NCBI GenBank assembly: GCA_037039925.1
Contig: JAXRKP010001482.1
Coordinates: 56,509-120,508 of the forward strand
Reading direction: 5' to 3'
DNA: 64,000 nt
Source of the DNA: Doris montereyensis
Lineage: Eukaryota > Mollusca > Gastropoda > Nudibranchia > Dorididae
A program made the position numbers and the translations under genes. Below are positions 1 to 10,519 of this stretch, in pieces. Positions within the stretch are counted from its first letter, which is position 1. Each line of letters starts with the position of its first letter. The notes beneath the pieces were generated by a model, which made no database searches, was not told the origin of the DNA, and saw only the letters and a list, made by a program, of their open reading frames with translations.

Positions 1-262
1 GTTGATGGCAAGATATTTCCTAGTGTAGATTTAGATCTAGATTCTTTAGAGAAAGGAACATAGACTATCATCTAGCTTATTTTCGATACAACAGGAGTCA
101 CCCTATCTTTCCAAGTGGACCAATAGGAAAAATTTTCTTGCCCAAAGGGGAAAAAAACTAAATGCCTGAAGTGGGGCTCGAACACAATACCTCTGGGTCA
201 CAGTGCATTGCCTGTTAACCTATCGGCAAGCTCATTCCCATATTATGATTAAGGCCTAAGTA
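1..262 (-). mobile_element. SINE family B (tRNA-derived), clipped by window start
   Basis: Reverse copy of the element at 6.1 kb. On minus, a degraded tRNA-like head and GTGTTCGAGCCCCACTTCAG, then CCCCTTTGGGCAAGAAAATT, and the AGACTATCATCTAG/AACATAG tail block. Confidence 0.75.
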
Positions 263-704
263 TTTTTCACTGTCTTTCCTTCACTGTTGAAACACCCATA
301 AATGTCCCAAATTATGAACTAGTGCAGGTCTACTGAAACTGGTAAGCATACCGATCACAGTACACAAGCCATCGTCTGCCGATACGGGAGGTTAAGAATC
401 TGACCGGGTTGGTGGTTTTTTTTAACCACAAGTACTATGCTTGTTTCACTCATCGGTCCATGCCGCAGTGGAAAAAAAAACAACAACTGCTTGTCCGCAA
501 CATCAGATATTTTGAGAAGCACTGAACTAGTGCATACGTCTAAGTCTATACGTATGTGCATTAGAAGATGTTCATTGTCAATCCCATAACAACGACTAAC
601 TTACCTGTTGCCCTTTGCACCGGGGCAGTAACAAAGCGTCTCCACTCCTGCCTGTTTTGGGCCTTCTTTCGAATGATGTTCCACTTCTGTTTTCAGGTCT
701 TTTA

Positions 705-790
705 GGGACTCTGCAGTCCAAAGGCAAGTTGTCGGCATGTCAACCAAAAGGTAGTGGGTTCGAGCCCCGCCAATGCTTGGGTCACTACAG
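705..790 (+). mobile_element. SINE family C head only
   Basis: CAGTCCAAAGGCAAGTTGTC + GGCATGTCAACCAAAAGGTA + GTGGGTTCGAGCCCCGCC. tRNA-like head without body. Confidence 0.65.
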
Positions 791-908
791 TAGCTCCTCT
801 ACAACGTGTACAATGCTGTACAAGTCTAATGTGATGAAAACCAGTCGGATTCAATACGCGTTACGTATGTAAGTCCGTCTGATGGGCCCCTGGTAGAAGG
901 AAGATGTG

Positions 909-1432
909 GCCAGCATAAGATAGAATAGAAAAGTTCCTTCAAGGTCGTTATAGAATAGAAAAACGTTCCTTCAAGGTCGTTATAGAATAGAAAACGTTCC
1001 TTCAAGGTCGTTATAGAATAGAAAGTTCCTTCTTTAGAATAGAAAAGTTCCTTCAAGGCCGTTATAGAATAGAAAAATTTCATTCAAGGCCGTTATAGAA
1101 TAGAAAATTTTCATTCAAGGCCGTTATAGAATAGAAAATTTTCATTCAAGGCCGTTATAGAATAGAAAAATTTCATTCAAGGCCGTTATAGAATAGAAAA
1201 TTTCATTCAAGGCCGTTATAGAATAGAAAAATTTCATTCAAGGCCGTTATAGAATCAAAAATTTCATTCAAGGCCGTTATAGAATAGAAAATTTCATTCA
1301 AGGCCGTTATAGAATAGAAAAATTTCATTCAAGGCCGTTATAGAATAGAAAAATTTCATTCAAGGCCGTTATAGAATAGAAAAATTTCATTCAAGGCCGT
1401 TATAGGAAAAATTTCATTCAAGGCCAACGGCC
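909..1432. repeat. minisatellite, ~29-bp unit
   Basis: About 17 units of ATAGAATAGAAAAATTTCAT + TCAAGGCCGTT, with a diverged left end (GTTCCTTCAAGGTCGTTA type). The unit resembles the tail of the adjacent SINE family A (TTCCTTCAAGGCC), which starts right after the array, so the array probably arose by amplification of the SINE end. Confidence 0.9.
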
Positions 1433-1705
1433 AATAGAGCAGAAGCTTATCCGGTTTGAATAGCGTGAATCGGAACAGGTGCACAAAAATCACCCCTGAC
1501 CAGGATGTTAGTCTGACGCATGTCATACTCCCAAGCTAGTTCTTGTACCCATTTGCTCCTGGAGAGAGTGGGGGAAATGCATGTTAAGTGTCTTTCCCAA
1601 GAAACACAAAGTCGATCTAGCTTTGCTAGGATTCAAATTCCGGACCTCATGATCCCCAGTCAGACAGCCATATTTCGGCCATTCAACGCCGCATAAGATA
1701 GAATA
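1427..1705 (-). mobile_element. SINE family A (tRNA-derived)
   Basis: Read on minus: tRNA-like head with box B near GGATTCAAATTCCGGA at the right. The body contains GTGTTTCTTGGGAAAGACAC, the CTCC(A)GG..GGGTACAAG block and GCGTCAGACTA. The tail ends in GGCCTTGAA. Five copies in the window share these blocks. Confidence 0.75.
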
Positions 1706-2295
1706 CAAGATATTAATTTCTTCCATGTTTTTATTCCCTCAGCATCATGTTGCCAGAGAAGGCACGCCAAACAGAGTGCGAAAGATGAAGAAGAAGAAGA
1801 AGAAGAAATCAAACAGCTCTTTGTCTGCACAAGATATGCATGTGGCCACTATAGGTGAGCTTGAGACGAATGTGCGTTTGATTTTAGGTCGAGTGCAAAC
1901 GAAATTCCCTCAAAGTTAAGTTCCTTCAAGGCTGTTCTGCCGTTACCAAATGAAGTGCCGTGACGTCAAATTTTGACAAATTCACTTTTTGACATCTTCC
2001 GATAGGTTGTGCCCTAATTAATCTACCCATGTCAGCAAAATAAAGAAATCCCGAAAAACAAGAGATATAAGATAAGAGCAATTTAAATTTCAAAGGGGGC
2101 CGTATGTGCATTTTGGCACGCCTCGTTATCAAACGAACTGCTGTGTCCGTTCAAATATCAAGTGAACTGCCGTATGTATGTCTCAGTTACCAAATGCAGC
2201 GCCTTATGTCAAGCTGACCATCCACTGTCTCGGTCAATCGGGAGAGAAAGACGTAACACTGAGTAACAGTCTCATAAAGCAAAAAACGGCATTTA

Positions 2296-2380
2296 GTTTG
2301 ATATTGGCAATTGGTTTTGATATTGGCAATTGGTTTGATAATGGCAATTGGTTTGATATTGGCAATTGGTTTGATAATGG
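2296..2380. repeat. short minisatellite, 17-18-bp unit
   Basis: Five alternating units of TTGATATTGGCAATTGGT and TTGATAATGGCAATTGGT. Confidence 0.85.
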
Positions 2381-2409
2381 TAGAGTTATTGGCCCACGGA
2401 GTCAAACCT

Positions 2410-2672
2410 TATCCCGCTATCAATGGTGTGAAAAGGAACAGGTGATAATAAATGACCTCCTGGCCAGGGCGCTAGTCTGATGCAGGTTATTCCTCTTTAG
2501 CTTGTGCTTGAACCCATTTTTGCACCTGGGTTGAGTGGGAAACATTTGTGTTACGTGTTTTTCCCCAAGGAACGCAACGTCAAACCTAGCGTTACTAGGA
2601 TTCGAACCCGAACTTCATGATCCCCAGTAAGCAGCCTAATCGCTTGGTCACAGACGCCATGAGTGCGAATGA
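2410..2672 (-). mobile_element. SINE family A (tRNA-derived)
   Basis: The best head of the family: on minus GGCGTCTGTGACCAAGCGAT + TAGGC, then GGGTTCGAATCCTAGTAACG (box B). The body blocks are the same as in the other copies. Confidence 0.8.
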
Positions 2673-2724
2673 GGTTTACTTTTATTGAAGTGTCCCCGAG
2701 CAAGAGAGTCAGAGACGTTGTAGT

Positions 2725-3062
2725 GAAACCATAGTGTTTGTGTTTGTAATGTTGACGACATGAGTTCAAAACGCATGGCTGGCCCAGGTGTTTTTTCACA
2801 ATGTTGTACTCTTAGGTAAGGTACTTCACTAACTATGCTTTCCTCGCTTGCCCAGTTATAGGTAGAGAAAGATCTCGTGAGAGATTTAGTACAAAGTGCC
2901 TAACATTTCATTCAAGCTTTATTGTATGCTCCTCAGGGACTTGAGAAGGACTTTGAATTTGAATAAAATGGCCTGCTGGGGGATAAATGATGTACAGTCG
3001 GTGAGCCTGCAGTTGTGTGGGAATTGGAACTATAAATTCATCTTTATCTTTTATGTGAATGA
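2725..3062 (+). mobile_element. dispersed repeat family E (SINE-like)
   Basis: Shares GCTGGCCCAGGTGTTTTTTC, TTGTACTCTTAGGTAAGGTA, GCCTGCTGGGGGATAAATGA + TGTACAGTCGGTGAGCCTGC with the reverse copy at 56.3-56.6 kb. Confidence 0.8.
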
Positions 3063-3166
3063 CTGAATGAATGAGAGAGTGAAAAATGAAGGCAAAGTAA
3101 TTACCGAGAAACGTATCCTCTGGACGACGTTTAAAGTTTTATTTTTTTCTTATTATTGTCACACAG

Positions 3167-3483
3167 ATTCCATGGGCAAATGTCATTCCAATGGCTACAG
3201 GGCTGCTAACGACATGGATGACCTTGACTTTGCCGGCCCGAATGAGATGCAAGTAAAGCTCAAGTCATCTTCCGCCCATTGGAAAAGCAGCCCGTCTCTG
3301 GACCACGCGTACAGACACAAAACGGCGGGTCTCCGCCACCAAACGTCGCTGCCGGAGAGAAAGAAATCAGTCGACAGCAGCGAATCGGCTGAGGTTTCCA
3401 TTAACGAAATTGTCGACGAGCTCAACACAACCACCATGTTTTCTGTGAATTCGGACGCAATGCTCAACCCGACGGCAGTCTGA
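3167..3483 (+). CDS. probable terminal coding exon of an unknown gene (cytoplasmic tail-like, PDZ-binding C-terminus)
   Basis: The frame opens after a pyrimidine-rich acceptor (TTTTTTTCTTATTATTGTCACACAG at 3142-3166) and runs 105 codons to TGA at 3481-3483. It is clearly more GC-balanced and codon-like than its surroundings. The product is polar: MGKCHSNGYRAANDMDDL, LKSSSAHWKSSPSLDHAY, SLPERKKSVDSSESAEV, then INEIVDELNTTTMFSVNS, ending NPTAV. The last three residues T-A-V fit a class I PDZ-binding motif, as in tails of receptors, channels and transporters (inference). No domain is recognised. The rest of the gene would lie left of the window or in unrecognised exons; the 3' UTR would run right into the pyrimidine array at 4.08 kb. 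The open frame continues upstream of the acceptor, so a single-exon reading from ATG at 3067 cannot be excluded. Confidence 0.5.
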
Positions 3484-4049
3484 AAATCACTGCCGGCCAC
3501 CATTACCAGCCGCTTCCCCTGACGCCTGTTCCCAAACAGAAATGGAGGGATGAAATTCCCCGTTAGACTTGTCGGTGTTGAGAGGAAGCACGAGAGTACA
3601 AATTCCTTCCAAGGCGTATACAGGAACATCGCGTTCTTACGACACGTACAGGCATGCTTTTGAACAGCGCCTCTGCCCCTTTGAGAACACTGCCCGAGTC
3701 TACGTCAGATCATCACATGGACGACAGTTAATGTTTTACATGTCGGAGAGGATGAGGATTTCGATCGTGAAAAGTAGTACGGTAGGGATTCTTTAACAGC
3801 CCACATCTGTCGGCGGGTCACTCGGTGTAATACATGTGATATCGCTATGTAATCTCAAACAGGTAAAAAGATGGAGGCACGAGTGCAGAGTTGACCAAAC
3901 CTGTGCTTGTGTTGCTGTAACTGTGATGGGGCAGTGGTTTCTTCGTCAGCATGGAAAAAAAATGCATCAAAGTATAGACTGAAACGAAAGCAGGAGAATC
4001 TTGTATTGTTTAAAAGAATTAGATAATTTTATTGTGACTTTTGGGGGGG

Positions 4050-4391
4050 GGGGGTTGCCCAATCTCTTCTCTTTTTCCTCTTCTTCTCTTCTTCTTCTTC
4101 TTCTTCTTCTTCTTCTTCTTCTTCTTCTTCTTCTTCTTCTTCTTCTTCTTCTTCTTCTTCTTCTTCTTCTTCTTCTTCTTCTTCTTCTTCTGCTTCTTCT
4201 TCTTCTTCCTCTTTTCTCCTTCTCCTCCTCCTCCTCCTCCTCCTCCTCCTCCTCCTCTTCCTTTTTTCTTTTTTCTCTTCTTTTTCATCTTCTTCTTCTT
4301 CTTCTTCTTTTTTTTCTTCTTCTTCTTCTTCGTCTTCTTCTTCTTCTTCTTCTTCTTCTTCTTCTTCTTCTTCTTCTACTTCTTCTTCTTC

Positions 4392-4423
<32 letters not shown>

Positions 4424-4502
4424 CTTCTTCTTCGTCTTCTTTCTTCTTCTTTCTTCTTCTTCTTCTTCTTCTTCTTCTAATTATTATTATTATTATTATT
4501 AC
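4050..4502. repeat. (CTT)n/(CTC)n pyrimidine tract with (ATT)n end
   Basis: A nearly pure pyrimidine strand from about 4069 to 4478, (TTC)n with a (CTC)n core at 4222-4258, then (ATT)n. Mirror-type polypyrimidine tracts can form triplex DNA. It lies in the possible 3' flank of the 3.2-kb exon. Confidence 0.95.
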
Positions 4503-4549
4503 TACTACAGTTTTCGTTATTGTCATTGTAATTAATAATTATACAATTA

Positions 4550-5560
4550 TAATCATGATGACAAATATCATTGTTACTCGTATTACAACGCTAAAACGAT
4601 GTTTAGACTGCAAGGCATTCAGTATTACAAATCTTTGTAAAATATTTCAAAGCATCCCTTGGCGTGGCATTACATTTCTACAAAAGTGTGATATCGAATT
4701 ATTTCTTGTTGTGATTATTCAGCTATTTTTATAATGGATTGCAACTTAATTGATTGTCTTAACTGTATTCTCAGTGTGAAACTGGATAAAGATTATAATT
4801 TATGTATCTGTTGTTTTTAGCCTGGGTTGGGCCAGATATTTTCCATAATTGCCCCCATGTCAGTTCATTTTTTAATATTGTTTTTCATTTTAAAAACAAA
4901 GCTGTGAATATTTTATTCTTTACCACATGCCAAGGCTTCACAGAGCCTTGGTGTTTTATGTAATGCTGTGATGGACGGTGATAACTTTGAAAAGGAAAGT
5001 CTGAATGACAGATGTTTTATGCAGTGCGGTAATGATGATTACTTTGGAAAAGGCCCAAATGACAGATGTTTTATGTTCTATAGTCATGGGAAAAAGTGCA
5101 GAAGGATTTTGAAATACATCAATGAGTTTTTGAATCCAAAAAAACCAAAAACATTAACAGTAGTGATAATATGAAGTTCTGACACTTTTATAAGATTGAC
5201 AAATTCTGGCATTTGAAAGTTGACCTGATTTTTTTTTTTCATGTGTTTTTTTTTTCCACACATTTTGTTGCGCATGTGCCATTAAATTTGTTACCAATGA
5301 AATAAGTCTCCTTAAGGCAGTCAGAACGAATTCCTTTAAGACTGATTCATGTGATTTGAATGCGTCTTGTGTTATATTTTTTAATATCTCTGCGGAAGTA
5401 TAGCACCTTGTGTCTTGAACCGTTTGAAAGCTTAGCTCACAACTGTGCAAGAGCTTAATGAATTACGCACACAAAACGTTCGCAAATATTCTCATTTGAC
5501 GAAGTGAAGACAGAGGTCTTTGACATGCTGACACAGGAATTCCTGTCGTATGCATCATTC
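4550..5560. other. no gene seen; AT-rich flank
   Basis: AT-rich sequence with a short direct repeat (AATGACAGATGTTTTATG near 5003 and 5058). Possible 3' UTR or flank of the exon at 3.2 kb. Confidence 0.4.
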
Positions 5561-5564
5561 GTCC

Positions 5565-5885
5565 GTTTGACGTTTTTGGTCGAGTGGTTTGGTTATTGGG
5601 CTTGGGATCATGAGGTTCCTGGTCGGAAACCTAGCAAAGCTAGATCTGATCTGATGTTGTGTTCCTTTGGAAAGACGCTTGACACACATTTACCCCACTC
5701 GACCTAGATGGAAAGGGGAACGAGCACTAGTTTTGAGAACTAGTTTGAGAGTGAAAATTAAGGCGTCAGACTAGCGTTCTGTCCAGAAGGTGACTGTCAT
5801 CACCTGTTTGTTCCATTTCACGCTTACAGAAACTGGGATGCGCTCCAGCTCTATGGGCCATAATGGCCTTGAAGGAAACTTTACT
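5565..5885 (+). mobile_element. SINE family A (tRNA-derived)
   Basis: Head left: GGTCGAGTGGTTTGGTTATT, GGGATCATGAGGTTCCTGGT. Body TTGTGTTCCTTTGGAAAGAC, GCGTCAGACTAGCGTTCTGT. Tail GGGCCATAATGGCCTTGAAG. Confidence 0.8.
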
Positions 5886-6094
5886 TCATAATTAGTTCGG
5901 CAAGAGCTACAACTGCAACCGTTATTTAGCTATGACTGCAGATGAAGCCATTCTAAGCAATTTCTTTAAGTCTGTGTTTTGTTTGTTTTATGGCAGGGCC
6001 GACAGTTAGCATTGGTTGACAAACATTAGGAAGAAAACATTTTTGGAATCACATCTGCCATTAAAATACACATTTTTAAAAAATGTAGTGTAAA

Positions 6095-6345
6095 GAAACG
6101 GATGAGATGGCTGAGTGGTTAATTAAAGGCATTGCACTTTGACCAAGAGGTACTAGGTCCGAGCCCCACATCAGGCATTTCGAGGGGTTTTTTTTCTTGG
6201 GCAAGAAAATGTACCCTACTTTCTCATTTGGACGACAAGGATGACTCCTGTTGCAATGAACTTAAGTTTGACGATAGTCTATGTTCCTCCTTTCTCTGAA
6301 GGCATTGGGATGCCTTCCGGTGCCTGCGCGGACGACACTAATTTT
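6095..6345 (+). mobile_element. SINE family B (tRNA-Ser/Leu-like head)
   Basis: Head GGATGAGATGGCTGAGTGGT (box A-like TGGCTGAGTGG) and box B-like GGTCCGAGCCCCACATCAGG. Then TTTTCTTGGGCAAGAAAATG and the TGATAGTCTATGTTCCTCC-like tail. tRNA pseudogene head, not a functional tRNA gene. Confidence 0.8.
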
Positions 6346-6349
6346 TAAT

Positions 6350-7270
6350 ATATCTTTTTTTATTTAAAGAAACGAAATCTGATCACACAAGCTGCCCCCT
6401 TTTCTTATTTAAATCATAGGTCAGGCTGACTGCAATTTTCAGTGATATTTATTAATGTTGTCTTTTTAAAAAAAAATATGAAATAGACGGTGTTTTCGTC
6501 TGCCCCATATATGCTTCAATATATTTTTCGTTGAAATCGATTCTATTTTTACAATTGTCCATACAGTTCTGATGAAGAGCAGTACTCTTTTCACAACCGA
6601 TGTCTTCGTTTTCCTTTTATTGCTAGATCTGTACTTTTGATGCATATCTTCAACCCGATGTTAATATATTTCCTTTTTTTATAGTGATATATTTCTGTAT
6701 GATATTGTTATTTAATAGGATGTGATGTATGTATATTTTAATATTATAATTTTGAGTTGGTCACCGTTTGTGCGCCAAAGGGTCTGTTGCCAGGCCACCA
6801 AGATTAACATCGTTTTACATGTAGGTTTTTAATGATCCCAAGATCTTTTTCATGTCAGGACTATTTCTGTCAGAAGCGACTTTCAATTAAGGAAAGTTTT
6901 GATCACTTCCCAATCTATGAGTGGAATTTTCATTCCCCTGAGCCGTCATTTTCAACAGGTTTTATAATCATAAAGTCGAAATAGTATCGTTCATACCCGT
7001 TACTCATCTGAAAGACATCGTTGTCGCTGAGGGAAAATATTATGATACCCTCATATAACAATATGAGAAGGAGAGCAATCTAGACTTTGTCTCTAGGCAT
7101 GCTTGTAAGATATACATGTTTGCTAATATATAATATATTAACCCTTTGAACCCTCACCCCATGAGCCTTACTTTGCCGGTTCCTACACCTGAGCTCCTGA
7201 GCATATTTAGCTTAGGATGTCAGCATCTTGTGCTGATTGGTCAATCGAAATGTAGAATACAACCCAAATA
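6350..7270. other. no gene seen
   Basis: AT-rich, stops in all frames. No recognised repeat except TA-rich runs. Confidence 0.4.
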
Positions 7271-8039
7271 AGTGACGTGGAGATGTATAGATTAACATAG
7301 GGATAGATGTATAGGTCATATAGGGATAGATGTATAGATTAACATAGGGATAGATGTAGATTAACATAAGGATAGATGTATAGATTAACATAGGGATAGA
7401 TGTATAGATTAACATAGGGATATATGTATAGATTAACATAGGGATAGATGTATAGATTAACATAGGGATAGATGGATAGTTAACATAGGGATATATGTAT
7501 AGATTAACATAGGGATAGATGATTATAGATTAACAGATAGTTAGATAGATAGATAGATTAACATATGGATATATGTATAGATTAACATAGGGATAGATGT
7601 ATAGATTAAAACAGACAGGACAGATATATATAGATGGATGGATGGAGGGATAGTTAGATAGATTAGATGGATAGTGGATAGATATATAGATTAACATAGG
7701 GATAGATAGATAGATAGATAGGGGATAGATGTATAGATAGATAGATGGATGGATGGATTGGATGGATGGATAGATACATAGAAAGATAGATAGATTGATA
7801 GATATATCATAGGATAGATATATAGATAACATATGGATATTTAGATAGATAGATAGATAGATGGATTAACATAGGGATAGATAGATAGATAGAAGATAGG
7901 GATAGTTTAGATAGATGGATGGATGGATAGATGGATAGTTAGATAGACAGATAGATATATGGATAGATTAAGATAGGGATAGTGGATAGATTAGATAGAG
8001 AGATATTTAGATAGATAGATATATGGGAGTTAGTTAGAT

Positions 8040-8084
<45 letters not shown>

Positions 8085-8340
8085 GGATAGTTAGATAGAT
8101 AGATAGATAGATAGATATATGATAGTTAGATAGATAGATGGATGGATGGATAGATATATAGATGAATAGTTAGATATATAGATAGATAGATAGATGGATA
8201 GTTAGATAGATAGATAGATGGATAGTTAGATAAATAGATAGATAGATTGATTGATAGATAGATAGATGGATGGATAGTTAGATAGATAGATAGACAGATG
8301 GATGGATAATAGATAAATAAATAAATATATAGATAGATAG
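7270..8340. repeat. 24-bp minisatellite grading into GATA/GATG compound microsatellite
   Basis: 7270-7620 repeats TAGATTAACATAGGGATAGA + TGTA. From about 7640 the repeat collapses into GATA, GGAT and GTTA tetramers. The tetranucleotide clearly derives from, or seeded, the 24-mer. Confidence 0.95.
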
Positions 8341-8554
8341 GCATATTGAACAAAATCAATTGCCTTATAAAGTTAAACATATTTGAATAGGTCTAAAAGT
8401 TTTTTTAAAAACATAAACCAAATAAAAGAAGTATAATAATATAAAATAGGTGATTTACAATCGTAAATGAAGTAAATATCAGAAGTAAACCTGGATCAAA
8501 AATAGTAAAATTAGAATAAAACAAAAAAAAAAGAAAGTTAATGTGATTTGTTAC

Positions 8555-8556
8555 TT

Positions 8557-8589
<33 letters not shown>

Positions 8590-8755
8590 GTGCATTTGTA
8601 CATTCGTGTTTGTGTGTGTGTGTGTGTGTTTGTGCATTTGTACATTTGTGTTTGTGTGTGCATTTGTATATGTGTGCATTCGTGTTTGTGTGTGTGTGTG
8701 TGTGTGTGTGCATTTGTCTTTCCATTCGTGTGTGTGTGTGTGTGTGTGTGTTGCT
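8555..8755. repeat. (TG)n with interspersed TTTG/CATT
   Basis: TG dinucleotides are interrupted by regularly spaced CATTTGTACATT and CATTCGTGTTT blocks. Confidence 0.9.
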
Positions 8756-8877
8756 TCTTTCCACCCAGTTTGTTGAATGTGTCATCTTTCAAATATATAT
8801 GTATCAAAAGCAATGACACTTGGAATTTATTGATACGTCAAGTCAGCATCGGCCTTTCTTAATTATACCAAAGACCA

Positions 8878-9127
8878 TATCATTTCAATAATGTGCCTAT
8901 GTCCATTTTCGTGAAAACGAAACAGGAGAGATAATCCTAGTGGATAAATAAATGGAAACCATGCTTTCTGAAAAGTGTGAAAACAATATGATGAAAATGT
9001 ATCACCTTTACAGCCGTTTGAAACTTGGAATTGCCAAAGCCAGCAGTGTCAAACTCCATGGGTTGTTTTTTTAATGTTTCTCCAAATGACGTAATTGTGA
9101 CTTAAGCACACTATTATTGAAATGATC
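8878..9127. mobile_element. MITE-like element with terminal inverted repeats
   Basis: The left end ATCATTTCAATAATGTGCCT is repeated inverted at the right end (AAGCACACTATTATTGAAAT then GATCCC). The body contains ACAGCCGTTTGAAACTTGGA, shared with a partial copy at 43.4-43.5 kb. No coding capacity. Confidence 0.6.
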
Positions 9128-9129
9128 CC

Positions 9130-10515
9130 TTCAATACTTATGTGAACATCAACGTTGTATATATATATATATACATACATGTATTATAATATACTGGGTG
9201 GGGTGGGGGTGGGGGATGCTCCAAACCTGGAGGCTTAGTAAACATATTACTCAATAGTGTTCAATGTCCTTTCACAGATTATTAAAATAACTCCTATTTC
9301 TATTAAATGTGTAAATATCAACGGTTCCAAAAGCTATATTAAGACAAAATGTGAGGGTGGACAATGATAAAATACACAATACCGAGGCAATGGACAAGCC
9401 TCAAGCAACCGCGATGGAAAGGTGATTTGGGGGAGGGGGGTAATGGTCGGTGCCCAATTGCAATTCTTTTTAACGGCTATTCTACCCCTTACATTTAAAT
9501 CATGAACGTTTATATTCGATTCTCAGTACACTTATTTAGCGTATGGAATGTGCTCGTAGGGTGACGTCTGCTAGATTTAGTGGTTTATCAACAGTCAACA
9601 CAACAAGGTGTCAAGTTCTGTCATTGAATGTTTTAGAATACGATTGTTCTGTGAATGTTCTTAATTTAAAAGTAGCTTGGTACTCTAAACCAAACTAGAT
9701 CTAGATCTATGTTGAGATCCATGTCAAATAAAAGTTCGTTTCATTAAAACTTAGTTGAAGGCCCTCAATGTCTGCAGATCTCAATCCCATTGGACTATGC
9801 CATTTGATGGAATTCCTAAGTGAAAACGTGTACTCGGAGGTAGATCCACTCACTTTGCTTGATGAGAACTCCCAAGACAAGATCTTAAAATGCTGGCGTG
9901 AAATATAAATAAATGAAATGAAACATACAATATCACCTTGAAGAAGAGACTAAGATTTGTTTGCAAAGAAACGGGAGGTTCTACAGAGCATCTTTACAAT
10001 GCATAAGAGTAGAGCCCACTTGCCTGTAATGATGATATTGCATTAGAACACCTGTCTTTAGATAAATACTATTTACATGCATACTTTATATTGATTTTTC
10101 GTTAATGTCAACGTGACATACGAAATTAAATGCACTAGTGTCACACTGTCAAAGGAAATTAAAATCAAATAAATGGGTGCACAATTATTGGCCTTCAAAG
10201 CTGAAGTCATTTTTTTCTTTTTAATTTTTACCCCACCCAATATAATGTTCTGGAATTCGAAACCTTATTATCCTATCCATCATATGTGGTTATCCCATGG
10301 TGATCAAGAGGAAACAACAAGATGATACTTGATAGGGATGTGTGAATGAGTGAAGGGACCTATCAGGAGCGCTTGCCAACGCGCCAACCTCCCCACACAA
10401 AGCCAGACAATTTGCGACCAGCAGATGAAAGTCAGAAAGATGTATTGTAAGACAACCTGCCAGTAGAACGTTCTAAAACAAACCCAATGAACCATGAATG
10501 GCGGTTTCAGATTAG
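9130..10515. other. no gene seen
   Basis: AT-rich intergenic text with a short (AT)n at 9160 and G-rich runs at 9200 and 9430. Nothing recognised. Confidence 0.4.
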
Positions 10516-10519
10516 ACTA

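Noticed and set aside
909..1432. CRISPR-like array of regular 29-bp repeats
   Set aside because: Units are contiguous with no unique spacers, and the sequence is animal DNA.
4001..4535. Poly-Leu, poly-Phe, poly-Glu and poly-Lys open frames
   Set aside because: Translations of a pyrimidine microsatellite in all frames.
7138..7160. TTAACCCTTTGAACCC as a piggyBac-type left end
   Set aside because: No inverted partner followed by TTAA was found within the window.
7212..7463. Frame with M-L-I-Y-T-S-I-P repeats, a possible repeat protein
   Set aside because: It is the 24-bp minisatellite, whose unit is a multiple of three and therefore stays open.
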